51,593 bases of DNA from UBA2211 sp049302755 (GCA_049302755.1 JBAQMK010000003.1:1-51593); one strand, 5' to 3'. Shown: positions 31,801-40,509, counted from the stretch's first letter. Made by a program: numbers and translations. Notes: generated by a model not told the origin, from the letters alone.

Positions 31801-32886
31801 GGACACCTTAATGTTGCTGCTGGTTCAATAAAACTAAATGGTGAAGCTGATCTTGTATCTTTCACAACAGGAAACAAGGTTGTCTTATTGAGCAAAGTAG
31901 GAACAGATTCAGCTCTTGCTTCAATGGCATTTGCCTTGAATGTAGGTGATGTAGTATATGTTAACTACACAACAGATGTAACATTAGACGGTTTCTACAC
32001 AATAGATACTGCTTTAGCTGCTACTGGTGATGCTACAGGTGCTGATACAGTAATCAACGGATTAACTCTTGTTGCTGGTGACACAATCACTAAGTTTACA
32101 AACGTTAACGCTATAGCTGCTAACACAATGAGGTTTGAAGAAGTTGAGCCAGTTATGACTAAGAACGGTTCAAGCCCATCTGGTTCTGTAAGTTCAAATT
32201 CAGATCAGGTCGTAGCTATGTTTGATGTCAAAGCAGAAGGTTCAAGAGATTTAACTTTCGATAGTTTCTCAGTTGAGAAGGGAGGTAGCAATAATCCAAA
32301 CAGGAACGTTGTTGCTTATTCTCTATACAATGGAACTACAAAACTTTCTGACATCACTACAACAAACAAGGCTTCTACAACAGTTGTTGCTACAGCTGCT
32401 AATACTGAAGTTGTTTGGGCTGACCTAGGTTTTGCTAATGCAAATGGTATCTATGTTGGAGACACATTACAATATGCTGCTAACACTGCCCTTACTACAA
32501 TTTTGTTCACTGGTAAGGTAACAGCTATTACAGGTACTGGTATAACATTTGATACTGCTTTGCCAGGAACTGCCGCAGCTTGTACATTCTACAACAACAG
32601 AGTACACTTTGATACAAACTCTACAACAGCTTTAGTTGCACAAACTATTACTGCTGGTCAAACATTGACCTTAACAGTAAAGGCTGACACAACTAACGTT
32701 AAGTCAGGATTAGGCGCAGGAGTAAATGCCACATTGACATTCTCTATTCCTGGAGCATCAGGTCCTTTGACAACTGATGTAGGTGGTTTAGATTGGGATT
32801 ACACACCCCTTGGATCAGGTGGTGCTGCTGCTTACAAGACCCAAGCAGACAACTATCCGGTTATTGCTAACACATTAACCTACTAG
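28843..32886 (+). CDS. Large S-layer-like surface protein with PGBD
   Basis: 1347 residues. Signal peptide 1-25 (cut after AFA), a short CDNNGLMALVLQLLAG helix, a peptidoglycan-binding domain at about 68-156 (GNDVKYLQILLNSD ... SMTKAAVVKFQNKY), then about 1190 residues of Thr/Ala/Gly-rich beta-sandwich repeats with the recurring pattern 'V-P-A-x-T-T-K-x-I-S-V-x-V-D'. The codon choice is strongly biased (GCT, ACA, GGT, GTA/GTT), as in very highly expressed genes. This fits the main surface-layer protein bound to the wall by its N terminus (inference). TATAAT at 28815-28820 leaves a short leader; a UUCG-loop terminator follows. Confidence 0.85.
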   Translation: MSTKKFGIVAGIALTLSVVVSPAFAACSLTTLSECDNNGLMALVLQLLAGSQTQTGTGTGTITGIPAGFTFTTNLAQGSTGNDVKYLQILLNSDTATSVGNKGSETTYFGSMTKAAVVKFQNKYASEVLAPYGLSAGTGFFGTASRAKANALIAAGVGTGTGTTTPATGAYTVSLAANQPSGTLGEGSAYNTVLKVNVSAGTTAQSITSVTVQRTGLSIDSNVEGVLVADETGVRHGNIVSLANGVATITFANNPIAVAAGTTKTISIQLNMKADAAAAINFSGTMGINVTAMSGTPAGLPLVGNTFTLVDTNATMGTLKTDVVTISGAAVNKDIGSTGYEIQKFKMAAGANEDINLKSLTIYQNGTAADTDIANIKLVAPDGTVLATVATPTNKYVTFDLSASPYKIAKGVTKNLSVKLDIVSGSSRTVQFIIQNDYDIVATGVSTGLNVIPTADATGTDTSFPIGDAANLNSVAIAAGSAYITKTTTSPSGVISVGSSNVTIATFNFEARGEDIEIRKVDVNIQGTGLVAADLAGTVKLVTEDGQTIWSASPTTTGLVGAVAAGTNVDTMNTYYTIPAGTTKKISVVVDTASGLGTTDTIYAQISDIYYKKVTSNAYATYSAATYIVGNELSASAGTLTVVKNGSLGSSTKVAGSTDVKIGSYLLQTNSTEGVNVSSIAIKITGTSAGDTDANFSNLRIKKADGTVLGTAVTAPVIDGATANTFSVSGELNVPASTTTQVDVYINMNTAAADGGAADTLVTSIAANGVSATGATSGAPANGPSAPQTGQTIAIVTGGALTVSMETSGAASAQFLTTGLSGVELGKVKLAATVENMKIERLEVRSINGNGNIAQVKLLGSGLSSDPTAIVTNGTAVFTFASGSEITVPAYSSRVLTVAVDTTNVGTMTAGKLGTVGFGTMNARGEGSGVAVEETVTGTAFISGTDAFTGATGDVIYFTKAAVDGTAGGTAANTAPGFYMVTTTTAGHLNVAAGSIKLNGEADLVSFTTGNKVVLLSKVGTDSALASMAFALNVGDVVYVNYTTDVTLDGFYTIDTALAATGDATGADTVINGLTLVAGDTITKFTNVNAIAANTMRFEEVEPVMTKNGSSPSGSVSSNSDQVVAMFDVKAEGSRDLTFDSFSVEKGGSNNPNRNVVAYSLYNGTTKLSDITTTNKASTTVVATAANTEVVWADLGFANANGIYVGDTLQYAANTALTTILFTGKVTAITGTGITFDTALPGTAAACTFYNNRVHFDTNSTTALVAQTITAGQTLTLTVKADTTNVKSGLGAGVNATLTFSIPGASGPLTTDVGGLDWDYTPLGSGGAAAYKTQADNYPVIANTLTY

Positions 32887-32925
32887 TTCTAAAATTCTAA
32901 TCATTTCTTGTGGACTTGATTAGAT

Positions 32926-32965
32926 AACTGAAAACCTCCCTTCGGGGAGGTTTTTCAGTTTTTGT
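32926..32965 (+). terminator. UUCG-loop terminator of the S-layer-like gene
   Basis: AACTGAAAACCTCCC-TTCG-GGGAGGTTTTTCAGTT, a stem of about 14 bp, then TTTGTTTT. An almost identical copy follows the next surface gene. Confidence 0.92.
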
Positions 32966-32979
32966 TTTGAAATAAATTC

Positions 32980-33007
32980 TTGACAATAATTGTAATAAGA
33001 CTAAAAT
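32980..33007 (+). promoter_or_regulatory. Promoter of the Ig-repeat surface gene leader
   Basis: TTGACA, 16-base spacer, TAAAAT; predicted start near 33014. Confidence 0.6.
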
Positions 33008-33090
33008 ATAAATATATAATTTGTTTTGTTGTTATTTATCCTAATATTATTTGTTAGTAAAATGATAACAAAAATTATAAACGTAAATAG

Positions 33091-33139
33091 ACCGTTAAAG
33101 AACTTGTCGGGTCGACAGGCGGATTCTTTAGCGGTTTTT
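33091..33139 (+). terminator. Terminator-like attenuator in the leader
   Basis: ACCGTTAAAGAA pairs with TTCTTTAGCGGT (12 bp, one G-T), followed by TTTTA. The loop holds a second hairpin TGTCG-GGT-CGACA. It lies between the promoter and the ATG at 33170, so it should stop part of the transcription or release a ~125-nt RNA. Confidence 0.7.
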
Positions 33140-33169
33140 ATTATTAAAATAATAAAATAAAAATAAAAT

Positions 33170-34786
33170 ATGAATTCAAAATTTAAAATATTCGGATTGA
33201 TAGTTGCCATAATAATGGTGATTACAGGATTGTCTACAGTATTCGCTGCTGGAGAGCCGACTCTTAATACTATTGCTTGGAATGATATTGATGGTAGTGG
33301 TACTTATAACACAGGGGACACGATAGCCTTCACTTTTAGTGAGGCCATGAATACAGCAACTGTGATTTTGGCTCAACTAGATAGTGATTTGGGTCTAAGT
33401 GCTCATACATTCGGTACATCAGCTGCAGGGCTGGCTATCGCTTGGAATGGACCGACTAATACCATTTTAACAGTTACATTAGGTACCGATGCAACTGTCG
33501 CTGCAGCAGACACTTGTGATCCAGCAGTGACAGTTACTGATGCCGGTGGAGCAGGAGATTTAACTCTTGCGCCAGTAGCTATTCCTGCTACCGATACTGT
33601 CGCTCCTACTCTCAATACTGTTGCTTGGAACGATGCAAATAGTAGCACAAAAATTGATGCTACAGATACTTTAGTTCTAACTTTTAGCGAAAAAATAGAT
33701 TCTACAACAGTAAGGACTGATTCAGTTGCTAATTTTAATACAGACATAGGATTGAGTGGTGGGCATACAGTTGGCGGAGCCGCTGTCGTTGCTTCTTGGG
33801 ATGCTACGGGTAAAATTTTAACAGTAACTTTGGGTACAGGCACAACCGTTGCTAGTGGAGATACTTTAAATCCTGCTGCAACAGTAACTGATATCGCAGG
33901 CGTCGCTGATGCTTCATCAGCTAAAACTATTACTGATAATGTTGGTCCCAAAGTATTAACTGTTGCTTGGACCGATATGAATAGTAATACAACTATTGAT
34001 GGTGCTGATAAATTAGTTTTGACTTTTAGTGAACCAATAGTTACGGCAACAGTTCAAACAGACACCAAGGCTCATCTAAACTCTGATTTAGGATTAAGCG
34101 GTAGTCATACTTTTGATAGTGTAACTGTAGGTTGGACTGTTAGCAATACAGTTTTAACAGTAACTTTGGGTGCGAGTACAACTGTTGTTAGTGGAGATAC
34201 AATTAATCCAGCTGCAACAGTAACAGATGTTGCTACTAATGCAGACGCAACAGTAACCAAAACAATTACCGATAATCTTGGCCCTACATTAGCTCAAGTA
34301 ACAGCAATTGGATCAATTACCACATTAACTCCAAGTTATACATTTACTACTACCGAAGCAGGTACTATTACTTATGGTGGCTTGTGTGCCAGTTCAACCA
34401 CATCAGCTACTATTGGAAGCAATACAATAACTTTTAATGCATTGGGTCCGACAACATATAGTAATTGTACGATTACGGTAACAGATGCCTATACTAATGC
34501 CAGCACAGCCCTTGCAGTAACTCCTTTTGAAATATCTTTTGGAGGTGGTGGAGATGGAAGCACTAACTCAACCACAACTCCGACAACTACCACAACTCCG
34601 ACAACTACCACAACTCCGACAACTCCGACAACTACTACAACCCCGACAACTACCACAACTCCTCAACAGCTTGGTCCGATAACCATAAGTAAACCGTTGA
34701 ATCAAATGACTAGAGATGAACTTGTAAATACATTATTAAGATTAGTTTTAACTTTAATAGCACAAGGAAAATTAAGTCATTTATAA
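33170..34786 (+). CDS. Surface adhesin-like protein with three Ig-like repeats
   Basis: 538 residues. Signal peptide 1-26 (FAA end), three repeats of about 115 residues each beginning 'P-T-L-N-T-V-A-W-x-D' and containing 'L-x-L-T-F-S-E' (SwmB/Big-type fold), a smaller domain with a Cys pair, a Thr-Pro stalk (about 470-500), and a C-terminal tail ISKPLNQMTRDELVNTLLRL. The same tail ends the metallopeptidase at 35546. No LPXTG motif. Probably displayed outside the cell and held by the helical tail (inference). Confidence 0.8.
   Translation: MNSKFKIFGLIVAIIMVITGLSTVFAAGEPTLNTIAWNDIDGSGTYNTGDTIAFTFSEAMNTATVILAQLDSDLGLSAHTFGTSAAGLAIAWNGPTNTILTVTLGTDATVAAADTCDPAVTVTDAGGAGDLTLAPVAIPATDTVAPTLNTVAWNDANSSTKIDATDTLVLTFSEKIDSTTVRTDSVANFNTDIGLSGGHTVGGAAVVASWDATGKILTVTLGTGTTVASGDTLNPAATVTDIAGVADASSAKTITDNVGPKVLTVAWTDMNSNTTIDGADKLVLTFSEPIVTATVQTDTKAHLNSDLGLSGSHTFDSVTVGWTVSNTVLTVTLGASTTVVSGDTINPAATVTDVATNADATVTKTITDNLGPTLAQVTAIGSITTLTPSYTFTTTEAGTITYGGLCASSTTSATIGSNTITFNALGPTTYSNCTITVTDAYTNASTALAVTPFEISFGGGGDGSTNSTTTPTTTTTPTTTTTPTTPTTTTTPTTTTTPQQLGPITISKPLNQMTRDELVNTLLRLVLTLIAQGKLSHL
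34571..34662 (+). repeat. 18-bp tandem repeat coding the Thr-Pro stalk
   Basis: About five copies, some partial, of a unit like ACAACTCCGACAACTACC. Copy number could vary by slippage and change stalk length. Confidence 0.8.
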
Positions 34787-34789
34787 GAA

Positions 34790-34824
34790 AACTTGAAAGC
34801 CTCCCTTCGGGGAGGTTTTTCAGT
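34790..34824 (+). terminator. UUCG-loop terminator, copy of the one at 32926
   Basis: GCCTCCC-TTCG-GGGAGGTTTTTCAGTT; the right arm and tail are identical to the terminator after the S-layer-like gene. Confidence 0.9.
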
Positions 34825-34913
34825 TAATAAAATAATATTTTAAGATATTATTAGAAGGTTGATTTTCTAAGTATTTTTTGCTAACATATCGGTATAATAA
34901 GAGAAAAAAGACT

Positions 34914-35495
34914 ATGAATAAAAATAAATTAATTATATTAATTGGAGTGTTATTGTTAATTATTTTAGCTTCTATTTTTTATTTTTATAATAATAAAAAA
35001 ACAGAAATACCGAATAATGATCAAGAACAGCAGGGAACAGAACAGAACAATCAACAAATATCAACCACAGAAGAAATAGCTCTAAGAACCAAGATATTAG
35101 AATTAGTAGGAATAGCTAATGAAGGAAAGATACAAGAAGCTTTAAGTGGATATCTTGCTTTAGAAAAAAATAATCCTAATGATTTGATGCTTTTAAATAA
35201 TATTGCTGATTTGTATTCAGACCTATCTAATTGGACAAAAGCTGAAGAGTATTATAAAAAAGTTTTAAGCTCTAATCCAACCTATATCAATGGTTATAGG
35301 ATGTTAGCTTATCTATATCAATACAGGTTTAATGATGATGAAGTGAAGATTAAAGCTTTGATTGATGATGGCCTAATTAAAACTAATAACGATCAAGGAT
35401 TATTAAGTTGGATTATAGATTATTACCAACAAAAAAATGAGGGGGAAAAGGCACTTCCGTATTCAAAGCTGTTAACCGAGCAATTAAATAAATAA
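34914..35495 (+). CDS. Membrane-anchored TPR protein
   Basis: 193 residues: a membrane helix near 7-25, an Asn/Gln-rich linker, then about three tetratricopeptide repeats, the clearest being DLYSDLSNWTKAEEYYKKVLSSNP. TPRs bind other proteins. The ATG at 34914 is used, 16 bases after TATAAT at 34892; an upstream in-frame start would lie before the promoter. It sits among surface-protein genes and may help their assembly (inference). Confidence 0.75.
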   Translation: MNKNKLIILIGVLLLIILASIFYFYNNKKTEIPNNDQEQQGTEQNNQQISTTEEIALRTKILELVGIANEGKIQEALSGYLALEKNNPNDLMLLNNIADLYSDLSNWTKAEEYYKKVLSSNPTYINGYRMLAYLYQYRFNDDEVKIKALIDDGLIKTNNDQGLLSWIIDYYQQKNEGEKALPYSKLLTEQLNK

Positions 35496-35545
35496 TATTC
35501 TTACTTTCTTTGTTTTTTTATTTTCTTATGGTAGAATAAAAAATA

Positions 35546-37000
35546 ATGAAATTAACTAATTTAAAATTTCATATTTTTATTCTATTAATACTTTTTGTTG
35601 TGCCGTTTTTTGTAATGGCTGATAATACCGGAGATAAGGTAGGTTTTTATGTTGAACAGGGATTCACCCCTGATAACAAAAACCAGATTTCAGCTACTTT
35701 AATTAAATCTCCAGACAAGCTGTATTTTTACGTTGAGACCGATTGGTGGAACTCAAGAACTCAAATCGAAAAAGATCAAATTAATGTAGCGATGGAAAAT
35801 TTGGGAAAAGAATTTAGTTCAAATATTTATCCCAAACTAACCTCAACCTTTGGAACCGAGGCTATTCCCGGAGTAGATATGGATAGGAGGATAACAGTTC
35901 TTTTTTATCAAACCAATACTAATATTAAAGGTTATGTTAAAAATATTGATAGTTATGAAAGAACAGTTAATCCTTTATCTAATCAAAGAGAAATGGTTTA
36001 TATTAATGCCAACTTACTTACTGGACAGTTTCTTAAAGAAACATTAGCTCACGAACTTACTCATTTAATAACTGTAAATCAAAAAGAATTAAAAACAGGA
36101 ACAAAAGAAGAAGTATGGCTTAATGAAGCTAGGGCTGAATATGCGGTTTCATTAATGGGATATAACGATGGTGAAAATAGTTATCTTAAATCAAGGTTAA
36201 GCAGCTTTTTAGAAAAACCATACGATTCTTTAACTGAATGGAATAATTCTTCTTATGACTACGGTGTAATTAATTCTTTTATTCATTATTTAGTTGATCA
36301 ATATGGATTGAAAATATTAACAGATTCTTTGATATCAAATAAAGTAGGAATTGAAAGTATCGATGAAGCATTATTAAAAAATGGATATAAAGAAACATTT
36401 TCTGATATTTTTACTGATTGGACAATAGCCACATATCTTAATGATTGTTCAATGGGAGCAAAGTATTGTTTTAAGGATAATAATTTATTAGATTTGCATA
36501 TTATTCCTTTTGGAAATTTTCTTCCTTTTTCAGAAGAAAGTACCTTGTATTTAGGTCAATCTTTGGATAAGTATTCATCTCATTGGCAAAAATTTACCGG
36601 AGGAAAAGGAGATTTGAAAATTAAAATTTCTAATCCTTCAGGAATAATCAAACAAATACCATACGTCGTTAAGACTGTTTCCGGAGAAACCAGTATCGGC
36701 TTTATGAAATTGGATAAAAATTATGAATCAGAATTAATTATTTCTAATATCGGCAAAGATGTATATTCGGTTACGGTTATTCCGTCAGTTACCAGCAAGG
36801 AAACAAACGGTCAACCTTATTTTTATTCTATAACTGCCAATACCTATACTAAAGAAGTTCAACCAGAAACAGACAACAATACCATTAAGCTTCCATTTGC
36901 AATTGATAAGCCTTTAAATCAAATGAACCGGGAAGAACTTTTAATGGTTTTATTAAAAGTTATTATTTATTTAATGTCTCAAAATAAATTAACATTTTAA
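35546..37000 (+). CDS. Secreted zinc metallopeptidase
   Basis: 484 residues. Signal peptide 1-25, then a peptidase domain with HELTH (in ETLAHELTHLITV) and the Glu third-ligand region VWLNEARAEYAVSLMGY, a gluzincin arrangement like family M30. A beta-rich domain (about 340-440) and the C-terminal tail IDKPLNQMNREELLMVLLKV follow. The tail matches that of the adhesin at 33170. It could process surface proteins or host-cell proteins (inference). TAGAAT at 35532-35537 lies 8 bases before the ATG. Confidence 0.85.
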   Translation: MKLTNLKFHIFILLILFVVPFFVMADNTGDKVGFYVEQGFTPDNKNQISATLIKSPDKLYFYVETDWWNSRTQIEKDQINVAMENLGKEFSSNIYPKLTSTFGTEAIPGVDMDRRITVLFYQTNTNIKGYVKNIDSYERTVNPLSNQREMVYINANLLTGQFLKETLAHELTHLITVNQKELKTGTKEEVWLNEARAEYAVSLMGYNDGENSYLKSRLSSFLEKPYDSLTEWNNSSYDYGVINSFIHYLVDQYGLKILTDSLISNKVGIESIDEALLKNGYKETFSDIFTDWTIATYLNDCSMGAKYCFKDNNLLDLHIIPFGNFLPFSEESTLYLGQSLDKYSSHWQKFTGGKGDLKIKISNPSGIIKQIPYVVKTVSGETSIGFMKLDKNYESELIISNIGKDVYSVTVIPSVTSKETNGQPYFYSITANTYTKEVQPETDNNTIKLPFAIDKPLNQMNREELLMVLLKVIIYLMSQNKLTF

Positions 37001-37003
37001 AAT

Positions 37004-37309
37004 ATGACATTTTATATCTCAATTCTAATCGCCGGATTTGGAGGAGGATTCGTCAGGGGTCTGATCGGTTTTTTGAAACATCAATATGATTACAAAAATA
37101 CGGCTTTTAATTTGCCGTATTTTTTCGTCATGATGTTTTTGTCGGGAATCGTCGGATTACTGGTTGCGTTCGCGATAAAGAACTCATTTATTTCTTTTGA
37201 AGGAGTTTCATATATCTCTCCGGCCATTGCTTTCATTATCGGATATGCCGGAGGAGATTTCCTTGATGGAATATATAAAATACTGTTGAAAAAAGGAAAG
37301 ATAAAATAA
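37004..37309 (+). CDS. Small membrane protein of unknown function
   Basis: 101 residues with about three membrane helices; Gly-rich first helix (ISILIAGFGGGFVRGLIGF) and a last helix IAFIIGYAGGDFLDGIYKIL with a conserved-looking Asp pair. It starts 3 bases after the metallopeptidase stop and probably shares its mRNA. Confidence 0.6.
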   Translation: MTFYISILIAGFGGGFVRGLIGFLKHQYDYKNTAFNLPYFFVMMFLSGIVGLLVAFAIKNSFISFEGVSYISPAIAFIIGYAGGDFLDGIYKILLKKGKIK

Positions 37310-37338
37310 TTAACAGAAAGACAATTTTTTGATATAAT
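37310..37338 (+). promoter_or_regulatory. Promoter of prfB (leaderless)
   Basis: TTAACA, 17-base spacer, TGA-TATAAT ending 6 bases before the prfB ATG. Confidence 0.75.
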
Positions 37339-37344
37339 ACAGAT

Positions 37345-38422
37345 ATGGAAAAAGAAAAAACAATCGAAGAATTGAATAAAAGAATCCTCGCTTTAGAGGA
37401 CCGTCTTTGACCTGTATAATATTCAAAAAAGAATAGATAAATTAGAAAAAGAAGTAGAAAAGCCGGACTTTTGGAATAACCAAGAAGAAGCAAAGAAGCT
37501 TTCTCAAGAGTTGGCTGACTCTAAAGATACGATTGATTCGGTTGAAGAGTTAAGAAGAAGCATTAAAGACCTCACTGACTTAATAGAAATATTAAATGAC
37601 GAAGAATTGTATAAAGAGATAGAAAAGATAGAGAAGAGATTAAAAGAAAAAGAAAACGAAACTTTCTTCAGTGGAAAATACGACAAGGGAAATGCAATCC
37701 TGTCGGTATATTCCGGAGCGGGAGGACAAGACGCCCAAGATTGGGCGGCGATGCTTTTAAGAATGTTTGAAAGATATTGCGAAAGAAAAAGATTCAAGGT
37801 TGAAGTCTTGGATGAATCGTTCGGTGAAGGAGGGGGGAGCGAAGGAAAAGAAGGAATTAAATCGGCAACAATATCTATTAACGGAAAGTATGTATACGGA
37901 TTATTGAAAAAAGAAACCGGAGTGCATCGATTGGTGAGAATATCTCCTTTTTCCGCCCAGAAATTAAGACATACTTCGTTTGCTTTGATTGAAGTCTTGC
38001 CGGAAATAGAAGAAGGAGAGGTAGAGATAAAAACAGACGATTTAAGAGTTGATTTTTATAAATCTTCCGGACCGGGAGGACAGTATGTAAACAAGAGAGA
38101 ATCGGCAGTAAGAATAACACATATTCCTTCGGGAATTGTTGTTACCTGTCAATCAGAAAGATTGCAGGGAAAAAACAAAGAAAGAGCAATGAAGATGCTG
38201 ATGTCAAAACTGTATCAGTATAATTTAGAGAAGCAGGATAAAGAAATGTCAAAAATAAAAGGAGAGCATATTTCCGCCAGCTGGGGAAATCAAATTCGTT
38301 CCTATGTCCTTCATCCGTATAAGATGGTTAAAGATTTAAGAACGGAAGTTGAATCAACCCAGCCGGATAAAGTATTAGACGGAGAGTTAGATGAATTCAT
38401 AGAAGCAGAAATTAAAATATGA
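37345..38422 (+). CDS. prfB: Peptide chain release factor 2, with programmed +1 frameshift
   Basis: ATG at 37345 reads 21 codons to CTT-TGA at 37405-37410; a +1 shift continues GAC CTG TAT and gives a 358-residue RF2. This is the classic autoregulatory site: low RF2 slows reading of the UGA and favours the shift. An internal Shine-Dalgarno-like AGAGGA lies 4 bases before the CTT. The codon-recognition tripeptide is SPF (RF2 type) and the catalytic GGQ is at 244-246. RF2 reads UAA and UGA. The stop overlaps the ftsE start (ATGA). Confidence 0.95.
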
Positions 38423-39114
38423 TAGAATTTAAAAACGTTTCAAAAGAATATCCGCCCAACTTGGTAAAAGAATCAAAGGTTGCTTTACAGAACATTTCTT
38501 TTACCGTTAAACCGGGGGAATTCGTCACTCTTTGTGGCCGTTCAGGAGCCGGAAAGACCACTATTTTAAAAATGATTTCCTGCGAAGAGAAACCGACGAC
38601 TGGAGAAGTGATGTTCAATGACACTAATACGCTTGATGTTAAAAAGAGCGATGCCTATTTAGTTAGGCAGAAAATCGGCTTTATTTTCCAGGACTACAAG
38701 CTTTTAGCCTATAAGACTGTTTATGAAAATGTTGCCTATGCCTTGGAAGCTTTTGATTTCAATGAAAAATTAGTGCGAGATGAGGTAATACAGGTTTTGG
38801 AACTAGTAGGGTTAGAGAATAAGGTTAATTGTCTTCCCCGCGAATTATCCGGCGGAGAAAAACAAAGAGTTTCTATCGCCCGAGCCTTGATTCACCGTCC
38901 GGAAATAATCTTAGCCGATGAGCCGACCGGAAACCTTGATCCGTACCACACCAGAGAGATTGTTAAAATACTTTTAAAGATTAATGAAGCCGGTTCAACC
39001 GTCATCTTATCAACCCACAGCCGAGAAACCGTCAATTCTTTAGAGAAGAGGGTGATAACACTGGAGAATGGAAGAATAATTAGGGATGAAGAAAAAGGAG
39101 TTTTCTCTTTATAA
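38419..39114 (+). CDS. ftsE: Cell-division ATP-binding protein FtsE
   Basis: 231 residues, ABC ATPase: Walker A GRSGAGKT, Q-loop FIFQDYKLL, signature LSGGEKQR, Walker B IILADEPTGNLD, H-loop STHSRE. FtsE works with FtsX at the septum to activate wall hydrolases. Start overlaps the prfB stop by 4 bases, and ftsX follows after 5 bases, so prfB-ftsE-ftsX is one operon. Confidence 0.94.
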   Translation: MIEFKNVSKEYPPNLVKESKVALQNISFTVKPGEFVTLCGRSGAGKTTILKMISCEEKPTTGEVMFNDTNTLDVKKSDAYLVRQKIGFIFQDYKLLAYKTVYENVAYALEAFDFNEKLVRDEVIQVLELVGLENKVNCLPRELSGGEKQRVSIARALIHRPEIILADEPTGNLDPYHTREIVKILLKINEAGSTVILSTHSRETVNSLEKRVITLENGRIIRDEEKGVFSL

Positions 39115-39119
39115 CAAAT

Positions 39120-40025
39120 ATGATTAATTTTTTAAGAAAAACATTTAAAAACGGCTGGGATAATTTTTGGCGCCAAGGCTTTTTAACTTTCGCTACCTCT
39201 TTGGTTATTTTCATCGCGGTAATCTTGGGAACAGCCTTATTCTTTTTTCAGGGAGCCGTTTCTTACCTCACCCAGCAACTGGAAGATAAGATCGATATTT
39301 CGGTTACTTTTAAATCAAACATAGAAAGAGATGTTATTCTTCAGATTAAGGATAATTTATTGACATTAGAACAGGTAAAGAAAGTAGATTATATTTCTTC
39401 CGAAGATGCCTACAATACTTTCGTTACGGCTCACGAAGGAGATCAATATATGGAGGCTTTAAGTTTAATCGGCTCCAATCCTTTCTTGCCGGCTTTGAGA
39501 ATACAAACCAAAGAGCCCTCGCAATACAAAGAAGTTTCAGAATATTTAACTAAAGATGAATACAAGGATTTAATCAGCGAAGTTAATGACAGCAAAAGGG
39601 GAGTGATGATTGAAAAACTGAGCGGACTGACTAAGAGCGTCCAGGTTTTAGGATTGTTTTTCACCTTTATCCTTTCTTTGATTGCTATTATCATCACTTT
39701 TAATACTTTGAGATTAAGCATTTATTCACAGAAAGAAGAAATTGAAATAATGAGACTAGTCGGAGCCAGGAATAGTTTCATTAGAGGCCCATTTTTGGTC
39801 CAGGGAGGGCTTTGCGGATTCTTTGCCTCAGTTATATCATTTATGCTTTCAACCATCGTCTTATTCATTTTTAACGCCCAATTAACCACTTTGTTTATGG
39901 GGTTTGATTGTTTAGCTTTCTTTAAATCAAATCTTTTGATAATCATCTTGTTGCAATTACTGGTTGGTGTCGGCCTGGGCCTCCTTTCTTCATACTTTGC
40001 GGTGAGGAAATATTTAAGAGATTAA
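39120..40025 (+). CDS. ftsX: Cell-division membrane protein FtsX
   Basis: 301 residues: four membrane helices, with a large extracytoplasmic domain between the first and second (about 45-165) and the permease block IEIMRLVGARNSFIRGPFLVQG. This is the MacB/FtsX layout. The outer domain contains Asp/Glu-rich segments that in other bacteria contact peptidoglycan hydrolases or their adaptors. Confidence 0.93.
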   Translation: MINFLRKTFKNGWDNFWRQGFLTFATSLVIFIAVILGTALFFFQGAVSYLTQQLEDKIDISVTFKSNIERDVILQIKDNLLTLEQVKKVDYISSEDAYNTFVTAHEGDQYMEALSLIGSNPFLPALRIQTKEPSQYKEVSEYLTKDEYKDLISEVNDSKRGVMIEKLSGLTKSVQVLGLFFTFILSLIAIIITFNTLRLSIYSQKEEIEIMRLVGARNSFIRGPFLVQGGLCGFFASVISFMLSTIVLFIFNAQLTTLFMGFDCLAFFKSNLLIIILLQLLVGVGLGLLSSYFAVRKYLRD

Positions 40026-40091
40026 ACTTAACAATTAAGAGGATTTCTTCTATTGATTTCCGGTCCTTTTAATGGTAAAAAGTAATCACAT

Positions 40092-40165
40092 TCGGAGGTC
40101 GTCTAATGGTAGGACACCAGGTTCTGGCCCTGGTAATTGGGGTTCGAGTCCCTACCCCCGAACCA
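40092..40165 (+). tRNA. tRNA-Gln (CTG)
   Basis: D arm GTCT-AATGGTA-GGAC, anticodon arm CCAGG-TTCTGGC-CCTGG with anticodon CTG, T arm TGGGG-TTCGAGT-CCCTA, acceptor TCGGAGG/CCCCCGA (one mismatch). CCA is encoded. Confidence 0.93.
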
Positions 40166-40184
40166 TAATAATTAAAAAATATAT

Positions 40185-40505
40185 ATGACAACAAGTAAAA
40201 GAGTCAGACAAGTCTATGTATCGGTTTTAATCAGCGCAATTTTGGCCTGTGTTTACAATTTGCTAACCGTTCTTTCCGGTAAACAAGAATGGATATCCTT
40301 GTTTTTAGCAGGAGTATTTTTATTTATTTCTATTATTGCCTTGCTTTACGCAACCATGGAATTCACTATCACTAAAGAGCCGACTGATTTATGGAAAGTT
40401 GGATTCTTGGGATTATTCGGATTGCTCGGATTAATTCCGGGATTCAGCGCTCTCTTTGGTCTATTCGCTTTATTTGCTTATTTCGGAACCAGAGAATATT
40501 TTTAA
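40185..40505 (+). CDS. Small membrane protein of unknown function
   Basis: 106 residues, three to four membrane helices, with a Gly/Leu/Phe-rich C-terminal half (LGLFGLLGLIPGFSALFGLFAL). Starts 19 bases after tRNA-Gln. A second tiny membrane gene follows 4 bases later. Confidence 0.6.
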   Translation: MTTSKRVRQVYVSVLISAILACVYNLLTVLSGKQEWISLFLAGVFLFISIIALLYATMEFTITKEPTDLWKVGFLGLFGLLGLIPGFSALFGLFALFAYFGTREYF

Positions 40506-40509
40506 AGCC

